Source of the DNA: AB-137-C09 sp964645625
GTDB lineage: Bacteria; Pseudomonadota; Zetaproteobacteria; Mariprofundales; Mariprofundaceae
Assembly (NCBI GenBank): GCA_964645625.1
Contig: CAZYAI010000003.1
Span: 1 to 64,000 of the forward strand
Direction of reading: 5' to 3'
Length of the DNA: 64,000 nucleotides
Shown here piece by piece: positions 17,800 to 25,736 of this stretch. The position numbers and the translations under genes are program-made. Under the pieces are notes generated by a model. The model saw nothing but the letters and a program-made list of their open reading frames with translations, was not told the DNA's origin and made no database searches. Within the stretch, counting starts at the first letter, position 1. Every line of letters begins with the position of its first letter.

Positions 17800-18744
17800 G
17801 TGAAAATTTTACTTGCCCAACCACGGGGATTTTGCGCTGGTGTAGATCGCGCCATCGAGATTGTTGAACGTGCCTTAACCATGTTTGGTGCGCCTGTGTT
17901 TGTACGCCACGAAATTGTTCACAATCGCCATGTGGTTGCCTCGCTAAAAGAAAAAGGCGCGGTATTTATTGATGAAGTAGATGATGCTCCTGATGATGCT
18001 CTGCTTATTTTTTCTGCCCACGGTGTTAGCCGTGATGTACGCCAAGCAGCCTTGAACCGTGGCCTGCATATTATTGATGCAACCTGCCCCTTGGTCACCA
18101 AAGTGCATCTTGATTTGGTGCGTCACGCCAAACACGGCCGGCAAATTATTTTGATCGGTCATGCAGGTCACCCCGAAGTTGAAGGTACGATGGGGCAGGC
18201 TGCTGCGGGGGTGGTGTTATTGGTATCTTCTGCTGAAGAAGTACAAAACTTGGTGGTGAACGATGAAGAAAAGCTGGCCTACGTTACGCAAACCACGCTG
18301 AGTGTGGATGACACCGCCGATGTGATAGCCGCCTTGCGGCAACGCTTCCCGCACATTCAAGTGCCTAAGCGTGAAGGTATTTGCTATGCCACCAGCAACC
18401 GCCAAACAGCGGTCAAACAATTGGCGCAACAATGCGACATCGTACTGGTGATTGGCTCGCAGAATTCTTCTAATAGCCAACGTTTGTGTGAAACAGCCAA
18501 ACGCGGCGGCGCAGCTTCTTGGTTAATTGATGATGCCAGCCAAATTCAAACGGCGTGGTTGGATGGTGTTACATGTGTTGGTGTCACCGCTGGTGCATCG
18601 GCACCAGAACGTTTGGTGGAAGAAGTCGTGGCGCATTTGCAAACATTAGGCGCGACAGAGGTGGAACTTTCCAGCACTACAGAAGAAAACATCGTCTTTC
18701 GCCTGCCTGCTGAACTGATGGGTATGGAGCAACACCGTCGCTGA
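17800..18744 (+). CDS. ispH: 4-hydroxy-3-methylbut-2-enyl diphosphate reductase
   Basis: Last enzyme of the MEP isoprenoid pathway, making IPP and DMAPP; an Fe-S enzyme. The 314-aa product starts VKILLAQPRGFCAGVDRAIEI and keeps the three cluster cysteines (GFCAGV, DATCPLVTKVH, and CVGVTAGASAPE for the third). The substrate motif HGVSRDV and GHAGHPEVEGTMGQ are present. The start is GTG 17800 with AAAGGAG 5 bp upstream; the open frame reaches further up but lacks a site. As an Fe-S enzyme it is a client of the SUF system nearby. Confidence 0.97.
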   Translation: MKILLAQPRGFCAGVDRAIEIVERALTMFGAPVFVRHEIVHNRHVVASLKEKGAVFIDEVDDAPDDALLIFSAHGVSRDVRQAALNRGLHIIDATCPLVTKVHLDLVRHAKHGRQIILIGHAGHPEVEGTMGQAAAGVVLLVSSAEEVQNLVVNDEEKLAYVTQTTLSVDDTADVIAALRQRFPHIQVPKREGICYATSNRQTAVKQLAQQCDIVLVIGSQNSSNSQRLCETAKRGGAASWLIDDASQIQTAWLDGVTCVGVTAGASAPERLVEEVVAHLQTLGATEVELSSTTEENIVFRLPAELMGMEQHRR

Positions 18745-18749
18745 TTAAC

Positions 18750-19421
18750 ATGATGGAATATGTGCCCCACACAACAAACGGCATAACCGTTAGCTTGTGG
18801 TTATTGCAGTTCAAACAGCTACTGCCCTACTACCATCACCTGTATGGTGTTTTAAGTAAGGACGAGCAGTTGCGTGCAGCACGCTTCAAAGTGCCTGCAC
18901 CACGTGAATCATTTGTTTTAACTCGTGCTTGTTTACGCCTTATTTTAGCAGAACAATTACAGCAGCTACCGACTGCATTATCCATCAAGCAAGCAGCACA
19001 TGGTAAGCCGTGGTGTGCAGCTTGCTGTTTTAATGTCGCCCATAGCCATGATTACGCCATCATTGCCAGCAGCCACAATACGGCAGTTGGTGTCGATATT
19101 GAATACATCAATCCTGCTTTTGATCTATGGACGGTAGCAACATACTTCACCGATGAGGAACAACAACATTTGTTACAACTGCCTGCCGATGAGCAGCGGG
19201 TGCAGTTTTTCCGTTACTGGACGAAAAAAGAAGCATGGGCAAAACTTGATGGTGGACGCGCCTTACAAAACTGGGTAGCGATGCATGTTCCCGATAGCGT
19301 ACAGCATCATGAAATGATCGTTGAATCCCACATGGTGCAGTGCATGGCAGAACAGCCCTGCCATTTTACCCTAAAAAACATCCAAACATTAGCGATGATG
19401 AAGGAATGGTCTGATGAATAA
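18750..19421 (+). CDS. 4'-phosphopantetheinyl transferase family protein
   Basis: The 223-aa product has both signatures of Sfp-type transferases: AVGVDIEYI (metal and CoA binding) and FFRYWTKKEAWAKLDG. It should move phosphopantetheine from CoA to a carrier-protein serine. Length suits the Sfp group, not the short AcpS group. No polyketide or peptide synthase lies nearby, so the target could be the fatty acid carrier. The start region (MMEYVPHTTNG) lies in a dispersed repeat; the family-like part begins at ITVSLWLL. It starts 5 bp after ispH with no clear ribosome site. Confidence 0.85.
   Translation: MMEYVPHTTNGITVSLWLLQFKQLLPYYHHLYGVLSKDEQLRAARFKVPAPRESFVLTRACLRLILAEQLQQLPTALSIKQAAHGKPWCAACCFNVAHSHDYAIIASSHNTAVGVDIEYINPAFDLWTVATYFTDEEQQHLLQLPADEQRVQFFRYWTKKEAWAKLDGGRALQNWVAMHVPDSVQHHEMIVESHMVQCMAEQPCHFTLKNIQTLAMMKEWSDE
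18752..18795 (+). repeat. dispersed intergenic repeat, copy D (half element)
   Basis: GATGGAATATGTGCCCCACA at the start and the CGGCATAACCGTT end match 27651-27690 at about 80% and the right half of the copies at 6541 and 20632. It covers the first codons of the following gene. Confidence 0.6.
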
Positions 19422-19866
19422 ACCACAAGAAGATAAACCTGACAGAGCGCAACTGCGTGCTCACCGTCAAATTTTCTGGACTGCTTGGCAACGCGAGCAA
19501 CAAGGCTTACCGCTTGATGCACTGCAAATACGCATCGTGCGGGTGATACGCATGCACCCAGAGTATCATGCATTATTTGATGATGAAATACGCTTTTTGG
19601 ATCGTGATGTAGAGACAGGCGGAGGCAATCCTTATCTACACCTTTCCCTACATTTGGCGATTGAGGAGCAATTGGTCTTACGGCAACCAGCGGCACTCGC
19701 TGATTGGATCAACCTAGCATTAACACAGAAAAGAATGGATCGCCATGAGGCGATTCATGTCGCGCTGGATATTCTTGGCTGCATCATGGATGAGGCGCGG
19801 CATAACGGTAACGAACCCGATGGCGAAGCCTATTTTCAACGTCTGCAAGCATTGGTACGTGCATAA
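19414..19866 (+). CDS. DUF1841 family protein
   Basis: The 150-aa soluble product carries the DUF1841 pattern: an N-terminal FWTAWQREQQGLPLDALQ, a central GGGNPYLHLSLHLAIEEQL and a C-terminal helix with HEAIHVALDILGCIMDEARH. The function of the family is not known to me. It overlaps the transferase gene by 8 bp and the next gene by 1 bp, so the set ispH to 20204 looks like one transcript. Confidence 0.85.
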   Translation: MNKPQEDKPDRAQLRAHRQIFWTAWQREQQGLPLDALQIRIVRVIRMHPEYHALFDDEIRFLDRDVETGGGNPYLHLSLHLAIEEQLVLRQPAALADWINLALTQKRMDRHEAIHVALDILGCIMDEARHNGNEPDGEAYFQRLQALVRA

Positions 19867-20204
19867 TGCGCATGCTATTACTCACCCTAGTGTTTTTCTT
19901 TGGTCCTGCACTGCTGATGTTCGCCCTGCATCGCGTGGTTATGCTAGCGCGCTATTGGTGGTTGATGCGCAGCCTACAACATCACGATGATGTTATAGAC
20001 ATCACACCTGCACCGCCACGTCGGCGACCAGGTACGATGTTTATTATTGCATCCATGATCGTAGCATCGCTATTCGCTGGGCTGGCATGGCAACGCATGC
20101 ACAACACACCAGAAACCATGCAAACGCAATATATACCAGCGCATATCGACGCCTACGGGAATCTCATTCCTGGTACCAGCCTGCCGATGCCACAACCTAA
20201 GTAA
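19866..20204 (+). CDS. small two-TM membrane protein
   Basis: The 112-aa product has a long N-terminal hydrophobic stretch (about 3-30), a polar cytoplasmic stretch with PRRRPG, a second membrane segment (about 56-76) and a short periplasmic tail ending in PMPQPK. I do not recognise a family. The ATG overlaps the preceding TAA by one base, which supports translation by coupling. Confidence 0.65.
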   Translation: MRMLLLTLVFFFGPALLMFALHRVVMLARYWWLMRSLQHHDDVIDITPAPPRRRPGTMFIIASMIVASLFAGLAWQRMHNTPETMQTQYIPAHIDAYGNLIPGTSLPMPQPK

Positions 20205-20260
20205 AAAAGACGACTTTTTGTTTAAGGCGAGACAAAAGCAATATGGATATGCGTGACATC

Positions 20261-20356
20261 GTAGATTGGGTTGAGGCACGAAACCCAACTTTAAAACAAC
20301 AATACGTTATTTAGGCTATGCTTCTTTGTTGGGTTTCGTGCCTCAACCCAACCTAC
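20261..20356. repeat. 96-bp element with 29-bp terminal inverted repeats
   Basis: The arm 20261-20289 and the reverse complement of 20328-20356 match at 28 of 29 positions (core GGGTTGAGGCACGAAACCC); the spacer is 38 bp. The RNA would fold into one long hairpin. This GGTTGGGTT...AACCCAAC type of palindrome recurs in many proteobacterial genomes, by my recollection, as a MITE-like element. No other copy exists in this window. The rest of 20205-20429 has no gene. Confidence 0.85.
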
Positions 20357-20365
20357 ATGATGGTC

Positions 20366-20401
20366 TTGTAGTGTACATGCGTTCCGTCTTAAAAGGGAAG
20401 C
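20366..20401 (+). repeat. 36-bp dispersed repeat, copy 1
   Basis: Starts TTGTAGTGTACATGCG, which is the exact reverse complement of 50397-50412; the match continues with gaps of mismatch through TCTTAAA and GGxAAG to about 36 bp. Both copies are intergenic and in opposite orientation. Confidence 0.6.
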
Positions 20402-20429
20402 CAGAGCCCTCGATTTAGCACGGTTGTTA

Positions 20430-20597
20430 CTACAAACTATAATCTCGTGGAGCTTGTGGTAATACTTGGGTATCATCAAAGGTGGTACTTGCTTTTGGCT
20501 TAACGTTGGTTCCGCATTTAGGGCACTCGTATAACTGCGCTTCTTCTGCTTGAAATACGTTTTTACAACGAGGACACTCGATTCTTACCTGACTCAT
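20430..20597 (-). CDS. 55-aa zinc-ribbon protein
   Basis: A small gene on the minus strand: ATG at 20597, stop TAG at 20430. The protein starts MSQVRIECPRCKNVF, has a second CxxC (ECPKCGTNV, Cys25 and Cys28) and a polar tail ending APRDYSL. The two CxxC knuckles (Cys8/Cys11 and Cys25/Cys28) make a zinc ribbon like that at the N-terminus of the MJ0042/zinc-ribbon family. AGGAG lies 7 bp before ATG. It stands alone between repeats. Function unknown. Confidence 0.8.
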   Translation of the reverse strand: MSQVRIECPRCKNVFQAEEAQLYECPKCGTNVKPKASTTFDDTQVLPQAPRDYSL

Positions 20598-20631
20598 GCT
20601 TTCTCCTTACTGGCGCATAGGACTCACGGGC

Positions 20632-20702
20632 ACGGCATTTTGCCACCCCATGCTATGGAACATCGTCGCACAGCGCGTCAAAACGCTATGCCCGTTCATT
20701 GT
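20632..20702 (+). repeat. dispersed intergenic repeat, copy B
   Basis: Seventy-one bp starting ACGGGCA and ending TGCCCGT, so it has 7-bp perfect terminal inverted repeats. It aligns with 6541-6612 along its length (for example the shared CAGCGC and TCAAAACGC). It lies between the zinc-ribbon gene start and the thiE-like gene end. Confidence 0.65.
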
Positions 20703-20800
20703 GAAACGCCAAAGATTATAGTTCTTTTATGTATTGGCAACCGATGGAAACTGTAAGTAGTTGGGCATATTTATTTTGACATTTTTACCGACGGATATTT

Positions 20801-20869
20801 CGCGATATTCAAGGCACAAAAACGGAGGTGTAGCCCCGCTACATAACGTTTTTGTAACGCTGAATAGCG
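20801..20869. repeat. imperfect 69-bp palindrome downstream of thiE-like gene
   Basis: The arms 20801-20834 and 20838-20869 pair along most of their length, including GTAGC/GCTAC at the tip, AAAAACG/CGTTTTT in the middle and TTCA/TGAA at the base. It has no T run, so it is not a standard terminator. A mobile-element remnant or RNA processing hairpin is possible. Confidence 0.6.
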
Positions 20870-20900
20870 TGTTGAGACAAGATGAAAAATGTTAAAATAA

Positions 20901-21515
20901 TTATGGGCGGCTACTTAAACCTTGTGCCGCAAGGTATGGGTCTTCCGCTTGCCATAGCGCACTGATCACAGCAACGCCGTGATGTGGTAATAAATGACGG
21001 TTTTGTTGGTTTATGCCACCAAGAGCCAATACAGGGAGCGTAACGTGCGCGCTTAATTGCTCAAAGGCAGCGATGCCCAACGGCGACGTTTGCGGGTGAC
21101 TGGTTGTCACAAATACAGGCGAAAGCAGGGCAAAATCAAGTTCATTCTGCTGTGCTTGTTGTAGTTGCGATGCATCATGGCAAGAAGCCGACAACAGAAC
21201 ATCACGCCCCAATAAGCGGCGAATCTTCCCTGCATCGTGCAAACCTTGCGATGATAGATGAACACCATCAGCGGCAACTGCGTGGCAAATATCCACTTGG
21301 GTATGAATCAATAAACGCGCCCCATAATCATGGGTTAGCACGCGCATGGTTGAAGCCAAGGCCAATAACTGCGCGCTATTCAAACTTTTTTTGCGTAATA
21401 ATACAGCATCCACACCACCGCGTAATGCCGCCTCCAACGCTGGCAGCCAGGCCGATTCAGGCTCTTCTTGGGCTTGCGTAATCAACAACAAACGCGGCGC
21501 AGCCAAATCCATCAT
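20901..21515 (-). CDS. thiamine-phosphate synthase-like (ThiE/TenI family)
   Basis: The 204-aa TIM-barrel protein follows the ThiE/TenI pattern: LLITQ, GVDAVLLRKKSL, LLIHTQVDICHAVAADGVHL, LLSASCHDASQL, DFALLSPVFVTTSHP and PVLALGGIN. ThiE joins the pyrimidine and thiazole moieties of thiamine. The phosphate loop reads TTSHP where standard ThiE has a T-x-TK loop, as in the ThiE half of MutT-ThiE fusions. So a true ThiE role is likely but not certain. It overlaps trmL by 4 bp. Confidence 0.75.
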   Translation of the reverse strand: MMDLAAPRLLLITQAQEEPESAWLPALEAALRGGVDAVLLRKKSLNSAQLLALASTMRVLTHDYGARLLIHTQVDICHAVAADGVHLSSQGLHDAGKIRRLLGRDVLLSASCHDASQLQQAQQNELDFALLSPVFVTTSHPQTSPLGIAAFEQLSAHVTLPVLALGGINQQNRHLLPHHGVAVISALWQAEDPYLAAQGLSSRP

Positions 21516-22000
21516 CCGAGTGTTATACCATCGTGCTGAGCAATAGAACGCAGCCCTTCATAGCACGCCACAGCGCAAGCGGATGAAAGATTCAGCGAAC
21601 GCACTGGCGCATCTTGCCGCATAGGCAAACGCAGTGCCGTACATTGCTGGCGCATTGCCTCAGGTAAGCCGCGTGTCTCTGGCCCAAACACCAACACATC
21701 GCCCGCGTGATAACGGACATCCCACAACGATGGCGTTGCCTTGGTGCTAAAGGCATACCACTGACCCGCATCGCGCAAGGCATAACGGACTGCATCCCAG
21801 CTTTCGTGCTCTTGCACGTTTAACCATTCCCAGTAATCCAAACCCGCACGGCGTACCATTTTTTCGGACAAATCAAAGCCCAAAGGGTGAACCAAATGCA
21901 ATTGGCAACCCGTGCAGGCGCATAAGCGTGCAATATTCCCTGTATTTGGTGGTATTTCTGGCTCAACCAGAACAATATGAAGTGGTGTAGTCTTATTCAT
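21512..22000 (-). CDS. trmL: tRNA (cytidine/uridine-34 2'-O)-methyltransferase
   Basis: The 162-aa SPOUT methyltransferase has the full set of TrmL motifs: VLVEPEIPPNTGNIARLCA, the HLVHPLGF strand, VFGPETRGLPE and LNLSSACAVACYE at the knot. It methylates the ribose of wobble base 34 in leucine tRNAs using SAM. It lies between a histidine kinase (8-bp overlap) and the thiE-like gene. Confidence 0.95.
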   Translation of the reverse strand: MNKTTPLHIVLVEPEIPPNTGNIARLCACTGCQLHLVHPLGFDLSEKMVRRAGLDYWEWLNVQEHESWDAVRYALRDAGQWYAFSTKATPSLWDVRYHAGDVLVFGPETRGLPEAMRQQCTALRLPMRQDAPVRSLNLSSACAVACYEGLRSIAQHDGITLG

Positions 22001-23735
22001 TGCGCGGACACTGACGCAAAGCTTGTTTTAAATCATCCATCAACGCGGGTTTTTTAAGGTAATGCAACAATGATGAGGATGGTTCAACCATCGATTTAGG
22101 GTCATCATACATGACCATCACAGTCATCGTTTGACGCTGTTGATGAATTTTGCTTATAGCATCATCAACAAGCACCGAACTGGCATCAAGGATTACCCCC
22201 TGAATATGTTCATCGCTTAGGCAGCTGCATAATTCGTCCATATCATTCACCACCAAAACATCGCAGCTCAGACTGTGTAATTGGCGAATGAGAATGGTAC
22301 GCATTTGCGGTTCATGCTCCAGCAAGAGTAATAAATGATACTCCACGGCATTGTCAGCAACATCTACCACCGTCGGACTTGGCGCAGCATCGTGCAAAGG
22401 TAAGTAGATCACCACCTCTGTACCTTCCCCCTTGGTGCTGTGTACTTCAATATGTCCTTTATGAATCTGAACCGCGCCATACACCATAGCCAAGCCTAAA
22501 CCAGTCCCCTGACCGACATCTTTGGTGGTGAAAAAAGGTTCAAAAATGCGTTCGACATCCGCCTCAGCAATGCCCTCGCCGTTATCTGCCACACTCAGCC
22601 TCACACATGACGTGAGAGAATGTTGCCCTGCCAAATCAGCAGGACAGTCACAGCGTATGAGGCTTACATCAATACGCGGGTCTTGACGATCTTTAAGCGC
22701 GTCGGCGGCGTTATTCAGCAGATTAATCATGACCTCTTCTAACTGATGACTGTCACCAAACACCTGCAACACATCGTCATCAATAGCCCGTTCAATCACA
22801 ATAGAACGGTGGATGGAAGGACGTGCCAAATCAATAATACCTTGCACGCTCGCCACCAAGTCAAAGGGTTGCAATTGCACCACTCCCTTGCGTGCAAATG
22901 CCAACAGGTGTTGAATCATAGAAGCAGCGCGAAAGCCCTCATCCTCGATCAGATCCAGCTTTTGTTGCAGCTCTGTGGCATTGGGAAGACTGCTGTCTTC
23001 AATCTCCATTTTAACAAGGAAAAGATTACCCGTCATACTGGTAAGAATATTGTTGAAGTCATGGGCAATACCGCCGACCAAGGTGCCAATCGCTTCGAGC
23101 TTTTGCGATTGTCTTAGCTGCTCCTCTAGGCGGAGTTGTTCGCTAATGTCAAAAAAGACACCCACATGATGGCGAATGGCACCATCGTCACCATAAACCG
23201 CGCAAATATGCAGTTGTTCAGGGTAAACATCGCCGTTTTTACGGCGGTTCCAAATGCGTCCACACCAGTCACCTTGCGCTTGAATGGTTTGCCACATCGT
23301 ACGGTAAAACTGTGCATCCTGTTTGCCCGATTGAAGCATGCTGGGGTTATTCCCTATCGCTTCCTCGCGACTAAAGCCCGTCGTTTGCTCAAACGCTTTG
23401 TTCACGTATTGAATAACACCATGACCATCGGTAATAATCACGCCTTCACCGGCGTGTTCCAATGCCTCCTTGAGCATTTCTAACTCGCTGATATAGCCGC
23501 GTTGGCGCATCTCTAAACGGTAAATAAACAGACCAAAAAACACAAACAGCAGCACCACCAAGGCACGCATCCAAGCTTCATTGGGCGATGGCTGCAATGC
23601 AGCCTCAACAAAGCTTGGCGCATCAAAAAAAAGATAATGGATTAATGCTTCCGACGGCCAGTACAATACACCAATCACAATAGCCAGCAGTCCAGGTAGT
23701 CCCTGTTTGTATTTTCTTTTATCAAACTTGGACAT
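21993..23735 (-). CDS. PAS-containing hybrid-like sensor histidine kinase
   Basis: The 580-aa product has two N-terminal membrane segments (about 14-36 and 57-75) with a short periplasmic loop, a PAS domain (about 85-200, GVIITDGHGVIQYVN), a dimerisation domain with the phospho-His in GGIAHDFNNILTSM, and an ATPase domain (NLLNNAADAL, DNGEGIAE, GQGTGLGLAMVYG). A receiver-like domain of about 110 residues follows; it keeps acidic residues (EHEP), an Asp in ILDAS and the Lys in LKKP. The start at 23735 has GGAGGT upstream and is preferred to 23786. No response regulator is adjacent. Confidence 0.9.
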   Translation of the reverse strand: MSKFDKRKYKQGLPGLLAIVIGVLYWPSEALIHYLFFDAPSFVEAALQPSPNEAWMRALVVLLFVFFGLFIYRLEMRQRGYISELEMLKEALEHAGEGVIITDGHGVIQYVNKAFEQTTGFSREEAIGNNPSMLQSGKQDAQFYRTMWQTIQAQGDWCGRIWNRRKNGDVYPEQLHICAVYGDDGAIRHHVGVFFDISEQLRLEEQLRQSQKLEAIGTLVGGIAHDFNNILTSMTGNLFLVKMEIEDSSLPNATELQQKLDLIEDEGFRAASMIQHLLAFARKGVVQLQPFDLVASVQGIIDLARPSIHRSIVIERAIDDDVLQVFGDSHQLEEVMINLLNNAADALKDRQDPRIDVSLIRCDCPADLAGQHSLTSCVRLSVADNGEGIAEADVERIFEPFFTTKDVGQGTGLGLAMVYGAVQIHKGHIEVHSTKGEGTEVVIYLPLHDAAPSPTVVDVADNAVEYHLLLLLEHEPQMRTILIRQLHSLSCDVLVVNDMDELCSCLSDEHIQGVILDASSVLVDDAISKIHQQRQTMTVMVMYDDPKSMVEPSSSLLHYLKKPALMDDLKQALRQCPRNE

Positions 23736-23929
23736 GCTACCTCCATGTATCTTTTGGCTGGCAACGGTAACCTCAAGCCATGACAAAAACCATAGTAAAC
23801 ATCAAAAACCGTTGCTATCCAGCACCATCGCCGATTTAACCACGGCATGACCCAACGACTACCCCTACACCAGCACCCGAATTATTACGCCTCTGTTTAC
23901 TATTTTTAGGTGCTCTTTAGCCTGCCGCC

Positions 23930-24913
23930 ATGCTTCATTACCTATTCCGCCGCATCTTGGCGATGTTCCCTTTATTGCTTGGTATTACAGTCATATCTTT
24001 TGCGATGATGCACCTTGCACCAGGTGAGCCTTCGGTGGTTGGGCAGCAATTTAACCCCAAAGTTTCCGCCCAAGACATCGAACGTTTACGCAGCTATTAC
24101 GGACTGGATCAACCCCTGTATGTACAATACTGGGAGTGGTTACAACGCATGGCAGCACTTGATTTTGGCCGCTCTTTTTCTGGCGATAGCCGCCCCGTGT
24201 TGGATAAAATCATTGAGCGTCTTCCCATCACCCTATGGGTCAACATCCTCGCTATGGCATGCATTATTGCACTTGCGGTTCCCATTGGCGTGCTCTCGGC
24301 AGTGCATCGCGATGGTTGGTGGGATCGTTGCATGACTGTATTGGTATTTATCGGTTTTGCCATCCCTTCATTTTGGTTGGGATTGTTATTGATGCTTGGC
24401 TTAGGCGTAAACCTTGGCTGGTTACCGATTTCAGGCATCCATGACTATGGCTGGGAGCACATGAGCTTGTGGCAACAATATTGGGATTTTTTACAGCATT
24501 TGGTATTGCCTGTGCTGGTTTCTGCTGTTGGCGGTGTTGCTGGCATGAGCCGTTTTATGCGTAGCGGCATGCTGGAGGTCATTCGCGCTGATTACATCAC
24601 CACGGCACGCGCTATGGGTTATGGAGATACGACGATTCATTACCGTTTGGCACTTAAAAACGGTATTTTACCGATTATTACCTTATTGGGGTTATCGATT
24701 CCTGGGCTGATTGGCGGCTCGGTGATTGTGGAATACCTATTCTCGCTACCAGGTATGGGGCGGTTGTTTTATGAATCTATTTTGGCACGGGATTACCCTA
24801 TGGTTATGGGTATTACCGTCATTGGTGCGGTGTTAACGCTGCTGGGGAATTTATTGGCTGATATTGCCTATGCTTGGGCTGACCCTCGCACCCGCATGGG
24901 AGGGCAACCATGA
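23930..24913 (+). CDS. ABC transporter permease, DppB/OppB type
   Basis: The 327-aa product has six membrane segments and the DppB family marks: RRILAMFPLLLGITVISF start, the long periplasmic loop with LDQPLYVQYWEWL, and the coupling-loop EAA motif (TARAMGYGDTTIHYRLALKNGILP). It would form the inner-membrane channel for peptides or nickel with the next gene. No binding protein or ATPase gene is adjacent. Confidence 0.9.
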   Translation: MLHYLFRRILAMFPLLLGITVISFAMMHLAPGEPSVVGQQFNPKVSAQDIERLRSYYGLDQPLYVQYWEWLQRMAALDFGRSFSGDSRPVLDKIIERLPITLWVNILAMACIIALAVPIGVLSAVHRDGWWDRCMTVLVFIGFAIPSFWLGLLLMLGLGVNLGWLPISGIHDYGWEHMSLWQQYWDFLQHLVLPVLVSAVGGVAGMSRFMRSGMLEVIRADYITTARAMGYGDTTIHYRLALKNGILPIITLLGLSIPGLIGGSVIVEYLFSLPGMGRLFYESILARDYPMVMGITVIGAVLTLLGNLLADIAYAWADPRTRMGGQP

Positions 24914-25725
24914 ACGCACTACGGCAATACCCTCTGTTCACCATAGGTTTATTGATTGTGTTAAGCGTGGTGGTGTTAGCGATTATCGCGCCGTGGCTAG
25001 CCCCGTATGACCCTACGGTAGTGGATGTGCGCAACATCCTCTTACCACCATCGCCACAACATTGGTGCGGTACTGATACCTTAGGACGCGATGTTTTTTC
25101 GCGCCTACTGTATGGTGCTAGAGTGTCGTTATCGGTAGGGCTGGTAGCTGTCGGGATCAGTATGGTTATTGGCATTGTATTGGGTGCACTGGCTGGTTTT
25201 TATGGCGGGCGTATTGATGCTATTTTAATGCGCACCACCGATATGGTACTTTGCTTCCCCACTTTCTTTTTGATTTTGGCCGTCATCGCCTTCCTTGAGC
25301 CTTCGATCTGGAACATCATGATTGTGATTGGTTTAACTTCGTGGATGGGCGTTGCGCGTTTGGTGCGTGCTGAGTTCCTTAGCTTAAAACAACGGGAATA
25401 TGTATTAGCAGCGCGATCGCTTGGCGTTTCCCCCTTGCGCATCATGACTGCTTATATGTTACCCAATGCCATGGGACCTGTGTTGGTTTCGGCTGTGCTT
25501 GGTGTGGCGGGCGCAGTATTGGTTGAGTCAGGACTTTCCTTTTTAGGCTTGGGGGTACAACCTCCTGACCCATCTTGGGGTAATATTTTAACCGATGGAA
25601 AAGATAATATTCAAATCGCGTGGTGGCTATCATTTTACCCTGGCATTGCTATTCTCATCACTGTATTGGGTTACAATCTATTGGGTGAAGGACTACGCGA
25701 TTTGTTTGATCCACGTTTACGCTAA
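24910..25725 (+). CDS. ABC transporter permease, DppC/OppC type
   Basis: The 271-aa product has the DppC layout: an N-terminal anchor segment, PYDPTVVDVRNILLPPS, HWCGTDTLGRDVFSRLLYGARVSL, and the EAA loop EYVLAARSLGVSPLRIMTAYMLPN. It overlaps its partner by 4 bp (ATGA) and is 11 bp from nadB. Substrate cannot be read from permeases. Confidence 0.92.
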   Translation: MNALRQYPLFTIGLLIVLSVVVLAIIAPWLAPYDPTVVDVRNILLPPSPQHWCGTDTLGRDVFSRLLYGARVSLSVGLVAVGISMVIGIVLGALAGFYGGRIDAILMRTTDMVLCFPTFFLILAVIAFLEPSIWNIMIVIGLTSWMGVARLVRAEFLSLKQREYVLAARSLGVSPLRIMTAYMLPNAMGPVLVSAVLGVAGAVLVESGLSFLGLGVQPPDPSWGNILTDGKDNIQIAWWLSFYPGIAILITVLGYNLLGEGLRDLFDPRLR

Positions 25726-25736
25726 GAGATACCAAC

